Source of the DNA: an uncultured Lachnospiraceae bacterium | Lineage (GTDB): Bacteria > Bacillota > Clostridia > Lachnospirales > Lachnospiraceae | Reading direction: 5' to 3' | Assembly (NCBI GenBank): GCA_900551115.1 | Contig: URUY01000030.1 | Location: forward strand, 1 to 39,888 | DNA: 39,888 bases | In this document: piece after piece, positions 23,529 to 31,779 of the stretch | Position numbering within the stretch: the stretch's first letter is position 1 | Layout of the letters: every line of letters starts with the position of its first letter | Notes under the pieces: model-generated | The model's database searches: none | What the model was told of the DNA's origin: nothing | The model's input: only the letters and a program-made list of their open reading frames with translations | Position numbers and translations under genes: made by a program

Positions 23529-24293
23529 ATGAAATTGATAAAATCGTGTATCATAGCATTTTCCATGTATTCCAAAATTCCAATGCCTCAGTTTGAGTGG
23601 AAAGAGGAAGACATGAAGTATATGCTGTGTTTCTTTCCGTGGATTGGAGCTGTGATTGGGTTATGTATGATTGGCTGGGCATGGATATGTCAGAAATTCC
23701 AGATTGGTAATCTCGCATATTTATTGATAGGAACGGCAATACCGATTCTCATAACCGGTGGTTTTCATGTGGATGGCTATATGGATACGATGGATGCACT
23801 TCATTCGTATCAAAGCAGGGAGAGAAAACTGGAAATATTAAAGGATTCTCATATCGGAGCCTTTTCTGTCATTATGCTGGTGCTGTATTATTTGATTTAC
23901 ATAGCTGCTTTTTCAGAAGTTAGGGACTGCCGGACCTTGCTGATCATAGGAATCGGATTTGCTCTTTCGAGGTGCTTAAGCGGCATTGGTGTGGTAACGC
24001 TCCAGCCGGCAAAAAAAGACGGACTGCTCAGAACTTTTGCAGACAATGCGGAGAAGAAAAAAGTGTTGATAGCGCTCCTTGTACAGCTTATTTTGGTTAT
24101 GGCAGGAATGTTTCTGTTATCATGGTGTATTGCGTTATTTGTACTAATGGGTGCGGCAGGGACATTTGCTTATTACAGGTACTGCAGTTATAAGGAATTT
24201 GGTGGAATTACAGGGGATACGGCAGGGTATTTTGTATTGCTCTGTGAAGTGATGATTGTCATTATGGCAGTGGTTGGCAGCAGATTCATGTAG
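23529..24293 (+). CDS. cobS: Adenosylcobinamide-GDP ribazoletransferase (cobalamin synthase)
   Basis: This 254-residue membrane enzyme has six or so hydrophobic segments. The CobS signature is clear: FSMYSKIPMP at the start, GGFHVDGYMDTMDALHS (metal-binding Asp residues), RKLEILKDSHIGAFSV, and late GGITGDTAGY. It joins the activated lower ligand from CobT to adenosylcobinamide-GDP from CobU, giving the complete cobamide phosphate at the membrane. GGAGAG precedes ATG 23529, three bases after the cobU stop. Confidence 0.93.
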   Translation: MKLIKSCIIAFSMYSKIPMPQFEWKEEDMKYMLCFFPWIGAVIGLCMIGWAWICQKFQIGNLAYLLIGTAIPILITGGFHVDGYMDTMDALHSYQSRERKLEILKDSHIGAFSVIMLVLYYLIYIAAFSEVRDCRTLLIIGIGFALSRCLSGIGVVTLQPAKKDGLLRTFADNAEKKKVLIALLVQLILVMAGMFLLSWCIALFVLMGAAGTFAYYRYCSYKEFGGITGDTAGYFVLLCEVMIVIMAVVGSRFM

Positions 24294-24349
24294 AAAACGA
24301 TGACGGAATAGGAAGAATAAGGAAGCAGGCGTAAGGAATGGAGCTTAAT

Positions 24350-24736
24350 ATGGAATTATATATCGGCGGTTATGCACAAGGAAAACTGGAATATGTAATG
24401 CGGACGCATTCAGGGGAAGAAATGGAAGTGATAGACGGAAATACGGTATGCACATTTGACAATCCTACGGATAAAAGGGTGGTTTTTAATCATTTTCATA
24501 GTCTGATAAAAAAGCTGCCAGAGCAGGGAAAAAAGCCGGAGCCGGAGCTGGAATTGTTTCTGAAAGAGCATCCAAACTGTATTATTATCAGCGATGAGGT
24601 GGGAAACGGCATTGTTCCGATGGAACAGAAAGAGCGGGATTACAGAGAACGGTTAGGACGTATTCTGATTACACTTGCTGCCAGGGCAGAAAGAGTAGAA
24701 CGTGTGATATGTGGCATAGGACAAAGGATAAAATGA
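24350..24736 (+). CDS. Second, degenerate CobU-like protein
   Basis: This 128-residue protein is about 50 residues shorter than CobU. It keeps an N-terminal strand and loop (LYIGGYAQGKLEYV), but the P-loop Ser/Thr and one Gly are missing, so ATP binding is doubtful. The HxxxR guanylylation region is absent. The C-terminal half is well kept: CIIISDEVGNGIVPMEQKER, DYRERLGRILITLAARAERV, ending VICGIGQRIK, the part CobU itself has altered in this operon. It may be a regulatory or complementing partner of CobU. ATG 24338 is an alternative start. The stop overlaps the next gene by 4 bases. Confidence 0.7.
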   Translation: MELYIGGYAQGKLEYVMRTHSGEEMEVIDGNTVCTFDNPTDKRVVFNHFHSLIKKLPEQGKKPEPELELFLKEHPNCIIISDEVGNGIVPMEQKERDYRERLGRILITLAARAERVERVICGIGQRIK

Positions 24737-25344
24737 CAGTAGAGATAACTTTAACCCTGATTCGACATGGAGAAACGAAATCAAATGCGGAACACAGATA
24801 TTTGGGAACAACAGATGAGCCATTGTCAGAACAAGGAAAGATAAAATTACAGGACAAAAAGAAGGCGGGAGATTACCCTGCCCCGGGGAAAGTATTTGTA
24901 AGTCCTATGCTGCGGTGCCTTGAAACAGCGGATATTCTTTTTCATGACTGTGAATTTATATGTATTCCGGAATGGACGGAAATGAAATTTGGCTTATTTG
25001 AGGGAAAGAATTATACGGAATTGAATGGAAATGAAGAATATCAGGCATGGATAGACAGCGGAGGAATACTGCCATTCCCGGAAGGAGAGAGCAGGGAGGA
25101 ATTCAAGGAACGGGTGATGCATGGATTTGAAAAAATGTTGTTTTTTTTACGGGAATCCAAGAAAGAATTTTCAAAAACAGAAATTGTTGCGGTAGTTCAC
25201 GGTGGAACAATTATGGCCCTTTGCAGCAGCCTTCTTGGTGGAGATTATTTTGACTATCAATTAAAATGCGGAGAAAAATATACTTTCAGAATGCAATATG
25301 AGGCAGATGAAAATATAAAATTATTGGAGTTGAAAAGATTATGA
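24733..25344 (+). CDS. cobC: Alpha-ribazole-5'-phosphate phosphatase (histidine phosphatase family)
   Basis: This 203-residue protein belongs to the phosphoglycerate-mutase-like phosphatases. The catalytic His is in LIRHGETKSNAEHRYLG. The segment VFVSPMLRCLETADIL carries the second phosphate-binding Arg. EMKFGLFEGKNYTEL has the acid residue region, and AVVHGGTIMAL the second catalytic His. In this operon it should remove the phosphate from alpha-ribazole phosphate or from adenosylcobalamin phosphate. ATG 24733 overlaps the previous stop, and its own stop overlaps cbiB by 4 bases. Confidence 0.85.
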   Translation: MTVEITLTLIRHGETKSNAEHRYLGTTDEPLSEQGKIKLQDKKKAGDYPAPGKVFVSPMLRCLETADILFHDCEFICIPEWTEMKFGLFEGKNYTELNGNEEYQAWIDSGGILPFPEGESREEFKERVMHGFEKMLFFLRESKKEFSKTEIVAVVHGGTIMALCSSLLGGDYFDYQLKCGEKYTFRMQYEADENIKLLELKRL

Positions 25345-26303
25345 TAAAGTATCACATAGCTGCTTTTGTGGCGGGGTATGTTCTGGATTTACTATTGGGT
25401 GATCCATACTGGCTGCCACATCCGATTCGTCTGATTGGTTGGCTGATTACCAAATTGGAAAAACAATTATACAGAGGAAAGAACCTGATACGACAGGGTA
25501 TGATTCTGACCATGCTGGTATTACTGTTGACAGCAGCAGTGTCCGGTATTCTTTTGATAGGGGCATATGTTTTACATCCGGTATGCGGGATGCTTGCGGA
25601 AAGTATCATGACTTATCAAATATTGGCAACAAAATGTCTGAAGGTGGAAAGTATGAAGGTGTATAACCGCTTACAGAACGGTACCTTGGAGGAAGCAAGG
25701 ACAGCAGTTTCTATGATAGTTGGAAGAGATACCGCAGTTTTGGATGAAGCCGGGGTGACAAAAGCAGCGATAGAAACTGTTGCGGAAAATACATCGGATG
25801 GTGTCATAGCACCTATGCTTTACTTGGCAGTTGGCGGACCGGTTCTGGGATTTCTATATAAATCAGTAAACACAATGGATTCCATGATTGGATATAAAAA
25901 TGACAGATATCTTTATTTTGGAAGGACAGCGGCAAGGCTTGATGATGTGGCAAATTTCATACCTGCCAGAATCAGCGCGTGGCTGATGATTGCAGCAGCA
26001 TTTCTTTTAGGTAAAAATTTTAATGGAAAAAATGCTTATCGGATTTACCGAAGAGACAACAGGAATCATGCAAGCCCGAATTCGGCACAGACGGAAGCAG
26101 CATGTGCAGGAGCGCTGGGAATCCGGCTGGCAGGAGATGCCAGCTATTTTGGAAAAATTGTGAAAAAACCTTATATTGGGGATGATTGCAGAATGGTAGA
26201 ATCAACAGATATTAAGCGTGCCAATCAGTTGTTATATGTGACAGCAGGATTATGTGAGGGAATTTGTATTGTCTTATTGCTGTGTGCAGGATATTGGTTG
26301 TGA
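25341..26303 (+). CDS. cbiB: Adenosylcobinamide-phosphate synthase
   Basis: This 320-residue membrane protein carries the CbiB/CobD2 signature: LDLLLGDPYWLPHPIRLIG near the start, ARTAVSMIVGRDTAVLDEAG, AAIETVAENTSDGVIAPMLY, NTMDSMIGYKNDRY, and RRDNRNHASPNSAQTEAAC. It links aminopropanol phosphate, supplied by the threonine-phosphate decarboxylase encoded next, to cobyric acid. About four to five membrane segments are visible. Start ATG overlaps the cobC stop (ATGA). Confidence 0.95.
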   Translation: MIKYHIAAFVAGYVLDLLLGDPYWLPHPIRLIGWLITKLEKQLYRGKNLIRQGMILTMLVLLLTAAVSGILLIGAYVLHPVCGMLAESIMTYQILATKCLKVESMKVYNRLQNGTLEEARTAVSMIVGRDTAVLDEAGVTKAAIETVAENTSDGVIAPMLYLAVGGPVLGFLYKSVNTMDSMIGYKNDRYLYFGRTAARLDDVANFIPARISAWLMIAAAFLLGKNFNGKNAYRIYRRDNRNHASPNSAQTEAACAGALGIRLAGDASYFGKIVKKPYIGDDCRMVESTDIKRANQLLYVTAGLCEGICIVLLLCAGYWL

Positions 26304-26340
26304 AAGCTGTAAATATAAAGAGAATTGTGAGAAGAAGAGT

Positions 26341-27372
26341 ATGCATGGAGGAGATATTTATAGAAATAAGGTAAAAATGGATTTTTCTGTAAACATCAAT
26401 CCGCTTGGGATGCCGGAGAGTGTAAAAGCGGCCTTGATGGAGGCGGTAGCGGATTGCTCCTGTTATCCGGATATCAGGCAGGAAGAACTAAAACAGGCAA
26501 TTCATGTGATGTCAGGAGCAGATAAGAACAATATTCTATGCGGAAACGGTGCGTCAGAGCTTTTTATGGCAATTGTTCACGGATTAAAACCAAAGAAAAT
26601 TGTGATTCCGGTGCCGTCATTCTTTGGATATGAAAAGGCAGCCAAAGCCAGCGGTGCCGAGGTACTTTATTATGAGATGAAATTAGAAGAAAATTTTTGT
26701 CTGACAGACAGCGTGACAGATTTTTTATCAGAGGATACCGATATTCTATTTTTAGCAAATCCCAATAATCCGGTGGGGAACCGCTTGTCAACGGAATTGC
26801 TGGAGAAGATACTACGGCATTGTATGGCAAAAAATATTGTAGTGGTACTGGACGAATGCTTTATTGAATTTACGGAGGGGTGGGAGCAGTATTCCTTTTT
26901 AAGACGGGTTGGTGAATTTCCGAATCTAATCGTTGTGCGTGGGTTTACGAAAATTTTTGCAATACCGGGAGTGCGACTTGGCTATCTGGTTTGCGATAAT
27001 TTAGAGCTAATAAAAAAAATAGAAGAGCAGCTTCCGGAATGGAATTTATCTGTGTTTGCTCAAAAGGCAGGAATAGCAGCCGCAAAGGAAACAGCATATC
27101 GAATGAAAAGTGCCGAAGCGGTAAAAACAGAACGGGAATATTTAACAGGGGAATTACAGAAGTTAGGAGTTCTTGTTTATCCGTCAGAGGCGAATTATCT
27201 GATGGTGTATACAGAATATCCGCTTGCAGAGGAGTTGCTAAAAAGGGGAATTCTGATTCGTGATTGCAGTAATTACCGGGGATTAACAGAAGGATATTAC
27301 CGGATTGCAATCAAACAAAGAGAAGAAAATGAAAAACTGCTTGCGGAAATAGGAGAGCTTATATGCAGATAA
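26341..27372 (+). CDS. cobD: L-threonine-O-3-phosphate decarboxylase
   Basis: This 343-residue PLP enzyme of the HisC/CobD group should make (R)-1-amino-2-propanol phosphate for CbiB. Motifs are MHGGDIYRNKVKMDFSVNIN at the start, NGASELFMAIV, FLANPNNPVGN, VVLDECFIEFTEGW, the PLP lysine in VRGFTKIFAIPGVRLGYL, and the C-terminal IAIKQREENEKLL. ATG 26341 fits the family start. The frame remains open upstream to GTG 26254 and would add a Cys-rich stretch (GCESCKYKENCEKK), noted as a finding. Distinction from histidinol-phosphate aminotransferase rests mainly on the position between cbiB and cbiC. Confidence 0.9.
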   Translation: MHGGDIYRNKVKMDFSVNINPLGMPESVKAALMEAVADCSCYPDIRQEELKQAIHVMSGADKNNILCGNGASELFMAIVHGLKPKKIVIPVPSFFGYEKAAKASGAEVLYYEMKLEENFCLTDSVTDFLSEDTDILFLANPNNPVGNRLSTELLEKILRHCMAKNIVVVLDECFIEFTEGWEQYSFLRRVGEFPNLIVVRGFTKIFAIPGVRLGYLVCDNLELIKKIEEQLPEWNLSVFAQKAGIAAAKETAYRMKSAEAVKTEREYLTGELQKLGVLVYPSEANYLMVYTEYPLAEELLKRGILIRDCSNYRGLTEGYYRIAIKQREENEKLLAEIGELICR

Positions 27373-27995
27373 CATATTACAAACCAAATGAGATTGAAGG
27401 AAAGAGTTTTGAAATCATTGGAGAAGAATTAAAAGAGAGAGGAATTGTACTTCCAAAGCATCAGGAAATGGTTACAAAGCGAGTCATACATACTACAGCG
27501 GATTTTGAGTATACGGATACACTTGTTTTTTCGGAAAATGCGGTAGAGATTGCTAAAAATCTGATTTTACAGGGAGCAGATATTGTGACGGATACAAATA
27601 TGGCGCTGGCAGGAATTAATAAAAAGGTATTAGCACGCTATGGTGGAGAAGTACATTGCTTTATGGCGGATGAAGAAGTGGCAAGAATTGCAAAAGAGCG
27701 TCAGCAGACAAGAGCAACAGTAAGCATGGAGTTTGCGGCAAAATTGCAGAAACCAATTATTTTTACTGTAGGGAATGCACCGACTGCTTTGATAAAACTA
27801 TACGAAATGATACAGGAAAAAAGCTTCATTCCGGCATTCATTATTGGTGTTCCGGTAGGGTTCGTGAATGTGGAGGGTGCAAAGGAACTGATTTTAGAAA
27901 CGAGAGTTCCTTATATCGTGAATCGTGGCAGAAAAGGCGGAAGTAATGTAGCGGCAGCGATTTGTAATGCGATTCTTTATGAATTGGGAAGATAG
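27363..27995 (+). CDS. cbiC: Cobalt-precorrin-8 methylmutase
   Basis: This 210-residue enzyme moves the methyl group from C11 to C12, giving cobyrinic acid. The catalytic His is in KRVIHTTADFEYTD. Other family motifs are DTNMALAGINKK, the ATVSMEFAAKLQKPIIFTVG segment and the end RGRKGGSNVAAAICNAIL. AGGAGAG precedes the ATG, which lies inside the 3' end of cobD (10-base overlap). The family is normally 200-215 residues, so it is complete. Confidence 0.95.
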   Translation: MQITYYKPNEIEGKSFEIIGEELKERGIVLPKHQEMVTKRVIHTTADFEYTDTLVFSENAVEIAKNLILQGADIVTDTNMALAGINKKVLARYGGEVHCFMADEEVARIAKERQQTRATVSMEFAAKLQKPIIFTVGNAPTALIKLYEMIQEKSFIPAFIIGVPVGFVNVEGAKELILETRVPYIVNRGRKGGSNVAAAICNAILYELGR

Positions 27996-27997
27996 AT

Positions 27998-29188
27998 ATG
28001 GACAAAAAGTTACGATGTGGTTTTACAACGGGAAGCTGTGCGGCGGCGGCGTCAAAGGCGGCAGCATTTATGCTTTTAACAGGAAAAGAGAAAACAGAGA
28101 TTACCATTCAAACACCCAAGGGGATTCCTTATCATGCAAAGATTTGTGATATTTTGCGGGCAGAAAATGAAGTATCCTGTGCAGTGGAAAAAGATGGCGG
28201 CGATGATCCTGATGTAACAACGGGTTCTTTGGTTTATGCGAAAGTCATGGCTCAGGATAGTGTTGAAGCTTTGGAAGGAACAGGACAAACAGAAGGCGAT
28301 AGAAAGAATCGGCTTTGCAGTGATAAAGCAGAGATTTTTATTGATGGCGGTGCAGGTGTCGGACGTGTCACCAGACCGGGCTTAGACCAGCCGGTGGGGA
28401 ATGCCGCAATCAATCATGTGCCAAGGGAAATGATAACAAAAGAACTCATGGAAGTCTGTGAGATGACAGATTTTTGCGGCATGCTTAAAGTGGAGATTTC
28501 GGTTCCCGGCGGAGAGGAGCTGGCACAGAAAACCTTCAATCCAAGACTGGGTATTGTGGGCGGCATTTCCATTCTCGGAACAACCGGCATCGTGGAGCCC
28601 ATGAGTGAAAAGGCACTGCTTGATACGATTCTGGTGGAGTTAAGACAACACAGGGCATTGGGAGAAGATACGATTGCGGTATCTCCGGGAAATTATGGAC
28701 TGGATTATATGAAGCGTACCTTTGGCTATGATTTGGATAAAAGTGTGAAATGCAGCAATTTTATCGGAAATACCATTGATATGGCGGTGGAGTGTGGATT
28801 TACCAAAATGCTTCTGACAGGTCATATCGGAAAGCTGATAAAGGTATCAGGGGGAATGATGAATACCCATTCAAAAGAAGGGGACTGCAGAATGGAGCTT
28901 CTGGCTGCGGCAGCTTTGCGAGCCGGTGTAGACACTGATGCTGTGTGCCGGATTTTAGATTGTGTGGTAACGGAAGAGGCATTGGCGATTTTAACGGAAA
29001 CGGACCGTTTAAAAGCTGTGATGGACAAGGTGATGGAAAAAATCATGCTCTATCTTGACAGACGTGGAAACGGCAGGATACAGATAGAATGCATGATGTA
29101 TTCAAATGAGTATGGCGAACTGGCATGCAGTGAAGGTGCAAAAGCACTGTTAAAAGAGATTATGGAAGAAAATGGAGAAAACAAATGA
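27998..29188 (+). CDS. cbiD: Cobalt-precorrin-5B C1-methyltransferase
   Basis: This 396-residue protein methylates C1 of the corrin ring in the anaerobic pathway. It starts with LRCGFTTGSCAAAASKAAA, contains INHVPREMI, a GGISILGTTGIVEPMSEKAL segment, AVSPGNYGLDYMKRTFGYDL and LTGHIGKLIKVSGGMMNTHS, all typical of CbiD. Its presence, with cbiG and cbiK, marks the cobalt-early, oxygen-independent route. It begins 2 bases after the cbiC stop and overlaps cbiF by 4 bases. Confidence 0.95.
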   Translation: MDKKLRCGFTTGSCAAAASKAAAFMLLTGKEKTEITIQTPKGIPYHAKICDILRAENEVSCAVEKDGGDDPDVTTGSLVYAKVMAQDSVEALEGTGQTEGDRKNRLCSDKAEIFIDGGAGVGRVTRPGLDQPVGNAAINHVPREMITKELMEVCEMTDFCGMLKVEISVPGGEELAQKTFNPRLGIVGGISILGTTGIVEPMSEKALLDTILVELRQHRALGEDTIAVSPGNYGLDYMKRTFGYDLDKSVKCSNFIGNTIDMAVECGFTKMLLTGHIGKLIKVSGGMMNTHSKEGDCRMELLAAAALRAGVDTDAVCRILDCVVTEEALAILTETDRLKAVMDKVMEKIMLYLDRRGNGRIQIECMMYSNEYGELACSEGAKALLKEIMEENGENK

Positions 29189-29955
29189 TACATTTTGTAG
29201 GGGCAGGAACAGGCGCAGTTGATTTGATTACGGTAAGAGGACAGCGTTATCTGGAGCAGGCTGATGTGATTATTTATGCAGGTTCCCTGGTAAATAAAGA
29301 ATTGCTTGTCAGTGCCAAAGAAGGCTGTGAGATTTATAATAGTGCTAAGATGACATTGGAAGAAGTGATTGCTGTGATGGAGGAAGCTGAAAAGCATCAG
29401 AAAATGACAGTCCGCTTACATACAGGAGATGCCAGCGTATATGGTGCGGTGCGGGAACAGATGGATATTTTGGATGAAAAGGGAATAGCCTATGACAGCT
29501 GTCCGGGAGTCAGTGCCTGCTTTGGTGCGGCAGCAGCACTTAATTTGGAATATACGCTTCCGGGTATTTCCCAGTCACTGATTATCACCCGCATGGAAGG
29601 AAAAACCAAGGTGCCGGAAAAGGAAAGTATAGAGAGCTTTGCGGCACATCAGGCATCCATGGCTATTTATTTAAGCACCGGATTATTGCCGGAATTAGAG
29701 AAAAGACTTATTTCCGGCGGCTATCAGAAGGATACACCGGCAGCAATCGTGTATAAAGCTACATGGCCGGAAGAAGAGGCCTATATTTGCAGGGTTGCTA
29801 CACTTGCCCAAACAGCGAAGGAGCATCATATTACAAAGACAGCACTGATACTGGTAGGAGATGCAATTGCGCATCAAAGCTATGAGCGTTCCAGATTATA
29901 TGCATCGGATTTTGAGACAGAATTCAGAAAAGTAAAAAATGAGGGAATTTCATGA
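29185..29955 (+). CDS. cbiF: Cobalt-precorrin-4 C11-methyltransferase
   Basis: This 256-residue protein is a canonical SAM-dependent tetrapyrrole methyltransferase. The N-terminal HFVGAGTGAVDLITVRGQRY is the SUMT-family glycine motif. The SAM loop is LHTGDASVYGAVREQMDIL and the substrate segment is CPGVSACFGAAAALN. STGLLPELEKRL and the end TKTALILVGDAI are CbiF-like. It methylates C11, the step before ring opening by CbiG. Overlaps of 4 bases at both ends couple it to cbiD and cbiG. Confidence 0.95.
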   Translation: MIHFVGAGTGAVDLITVRGQRYLEQADVIIYAGSLVNKELLVSAKEGCEIYNSAKMTLEEVIAVMEEAEKHQKMTVRLHTGDASVYGAVREQMDILDEKGIAYDSCPGVSACFGAAAALNLEYTLPGISQSLIITRMEGKTKVPEKESIESFAAHQASMAIYLSTGLLPELEKRLISGGYQKDTPAAIVYKATWPEEEAYICRVATLAQTAKEHHITKTALILVGDAIAHQSYERSRLYASDFETEFRKVKNEGIS

Positions 29956-31028
29956 ACATCAGCGTAATTAGTTTTACGGATCAGGGAAGATTGCTTGCAG
30001 AGAGAATAAAAAGCAGTTTGCCGGATAGGAAAATAGAGCGTTATCACAAGCCGGAGCAGGGTGTCACCCGGTGGGCAGGGGAACAGTTTGCCGGGAATAG
30101 AGCGATTGTATTTATCGGAGCCTGTGGAATTGCTGTCCGCGCCATTGCTCCGTTTGTAAAAGATAAGCTGTGGGACAGTCCGGTATTGGTATTGGATGAA
30201 AGGGGACGGTATGTCATTCCCATTTTGTCCGGTCACGTGGGGGGAGCAAATGAGCTGGCAGAACTGATAGCGGAGAGAATAGGAGCAAATGCTGTTATCA
30301 CAACAGCAACGGATATCAATGGAAAATTTGCGGTTGACTTATTTGCCAGAAAGAATGCTTTGACGATTTTAAATAAAGAGGGAATAGCCGGGGTTTCTGC
30401 GAAGGTTCTTAGGGGAGAGAAGGTAACATTTTCTATTGAGGGGAACGGTGAAAGTGTACAAGATGATGAAAATCCGATTCCAAAGGAAATCGAATGGATA
30501 GAATATCCGCCGAAAAAGAAGGTGGATATGATGATTTCGACAGTTACTGAAAGCTCTGCCGGGGTAGAAAACGGTAGTTTGGAAAAACAGGCGGTTCTGT
30601 GGCTGAAACCGAAGGAATATGTTATCGGTATTGGCTGCAAAAGAGGAAAAACAGAAGAAGAAATTGCAGATTTTATTCAGAAGAATTTGACAAAGGCGGG
30701 ACTTCGTGTTTCGGATGTTGCCGCCATTGCGTCCATAGACTGGAAGAAAAAGGAAGAGGGGATTTGTCAGTGGGCAGAAACACAAAGAATCCCATTTCAG
30801 ACTTTTTCAGAGGGAGAATTATGGGCAGTAGAAGGTTCTTTTCATGGTTCGGCATTTGTGGAACAGATAGTTGGTGTGGATAATGTTTGTGAAAGAGCGG
30901 CATTGGCAGCCTGTGGGACAGAGGGGAAACTGGTACTTCAGAAGCAGGCAGAGAATGGTATGACACTGGCTGTTGCGAAGCGGAAGTGGAAGATTGCATG
31001 GGGAGGAGGATTCTGTTATGAAGCATAG
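29952..31028 (+). CDS. cbiG: Cobalt-precorrin-5A hydrolase
   Basis: This 358-residue protein opens the delta-lactone and removes the C20 unit as acetaldehyde. The N-terminal half contains VFIGACGIAVRAIAPFVKD, VLVLDERGRYVIPILSGHVG and TTATDINGKFAVD. The C-terminal CbiG_C/CobE-like part has YVIGIGCKRGKTEEEI, VAAIASIDWKKKEEGI and CERAALAACG. A stretch around residues 165-205 forms the linker. It overlaps cbiH by 11 bases. Confidence 0.95.
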   Translation: MNISVISFTDQGRLLAERIKSSLPDRKIERYHKPEQGVTRWAGEQFAGNRAIVFIGACGIAVRAIAPFVKDKLWDSPVLVLDERGRYVIPILSGHVGGANELAELIAERIGANAVITTATDINGKFAVDLFARKNALTILNKEGIAGVSAKVLRGEKVTFSIEGNGESVQDDENPIPKEIEWIEYPPKKKVDMMISTVTESSAGVENGSLEKQAVLWLKPKEYVIGIGCKRGKTEEEIADFIQKNLTKAGLRVSDVAAIASIDWKKKEEGICQWAETQRIPFQTFSEGELWAVEGSFHGSAFVEQIVGVDNVCERAALAACGTEGKLVLQKQAENGMTLAVAKRKWKIAWGGGFCYEA

Positions 31029-31770
31029 AATTTATGTGGTCGGTATGGGACCGGGGGAAGAGAAACTGATGACCGAACAGGCTGTCAGAATTTTGGATGA
31101 AAGTGATGTGATTATCGGGTATCCCGTTTACTTGAAGCTGCTGGGAGAAAGATATGTCAATAAGGAGTTTCTGTCAACACCCATGCGGCAGGAAATAGAG
31201 CGTTGCCGTATGGCTTATGAGAAGGCTGGGGAAGGCAGGAGAGTTTCTCTCATTTGCAGTGGAGATGCGGGAATCTATGGCATGGCATCGCTGATGTATG
31301 AATTATCACCGGAATATCCGGAGTGTGAGCTTGTCGTTGTGCCGGGTATTACAGCAGCAAGCAGTGGAGCAGCACTTCTTGGGGCACCGCTGAATCATGA
31401 TTTTTGTGTCATCAGTTTAAGTGATTTATTAACGCCCTGGGAGCAGATTAGAAAACGTCTGCTGGCAGCCGTGGAGGGAGATTTTGCCATTGCGTTATAT
31501 AATCCGTCCAGCCATAAAAGACCGGATTATCTGATGAAAGCCTGTGATATATTACTGGAAAAGGCAGAAGGAACAAGAGCCTGCGGATATGTTGAAAATA
31601 TTGGCAGAGAAGGAACAAAGGTAACGGTATGTACGTTAGAGGAGCTTCGCCAGAGGCAGGTTAATATGTTTACGACGGTTTTTATCGGCAATTCACAATC
31701 TGTTATTATGGATGGGAAACTGATAACGAGGCGAGGCTACAATTTGAAAAACTTTTGTGAAAAGAGTTGA
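31018..31770 (+). CDS. cbiH: Cobalt-factor III C17-methyltransferase
   Basis: This 250-residue SUMT-family methyltransferase contracts the ring while methylating C17. Motifs are IYVVGMGPGEEKLMTEQA, VIIGYPVYLKLL, CSGDAGIYGMASLMYEL, VVPGITAASSGAALLGAPL and ALYNPSSHKRPDYL. Start ATG 31018 follows GGGAGGAGGA, inside the end of cbiG; an earlier in-frame start at 30973 is not needed. It is the first ring-contraction enzyme available in the operon, acting on the product of the missing cbiL. Confidence 0.95.
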   Translation: MKHRIYVVGMGPGEEKLMTEQAVRILDESDVIIGYPVYLKLLGERYVNKEFLSTPMRQEIERCRMAYEKAGEGRRVSLICSGDAGIYGMASLMYELSPEYPECELVVVPGITAASSGAALLGAPLNHDFCVISLSDLLTPWEQIRKRLLAAVEGDFAIALYNPSSHKRPDYLMKACDILLEKAEGTRACGYVENIGREGTKVTVCTLEELRQRQVNMFTTVFIGNSQSVIMDGKLITRRGYNLKNFCEKS

Positions 31771-31779
31771 GGTTGTGTT

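Noticed and set aside
30599..30883. Plus-strand frame inside cbiG, read in another phase
   Set aside because: It lies wholly within cbiG, whose conserved motifs occupy the other frame. No start signals are present.
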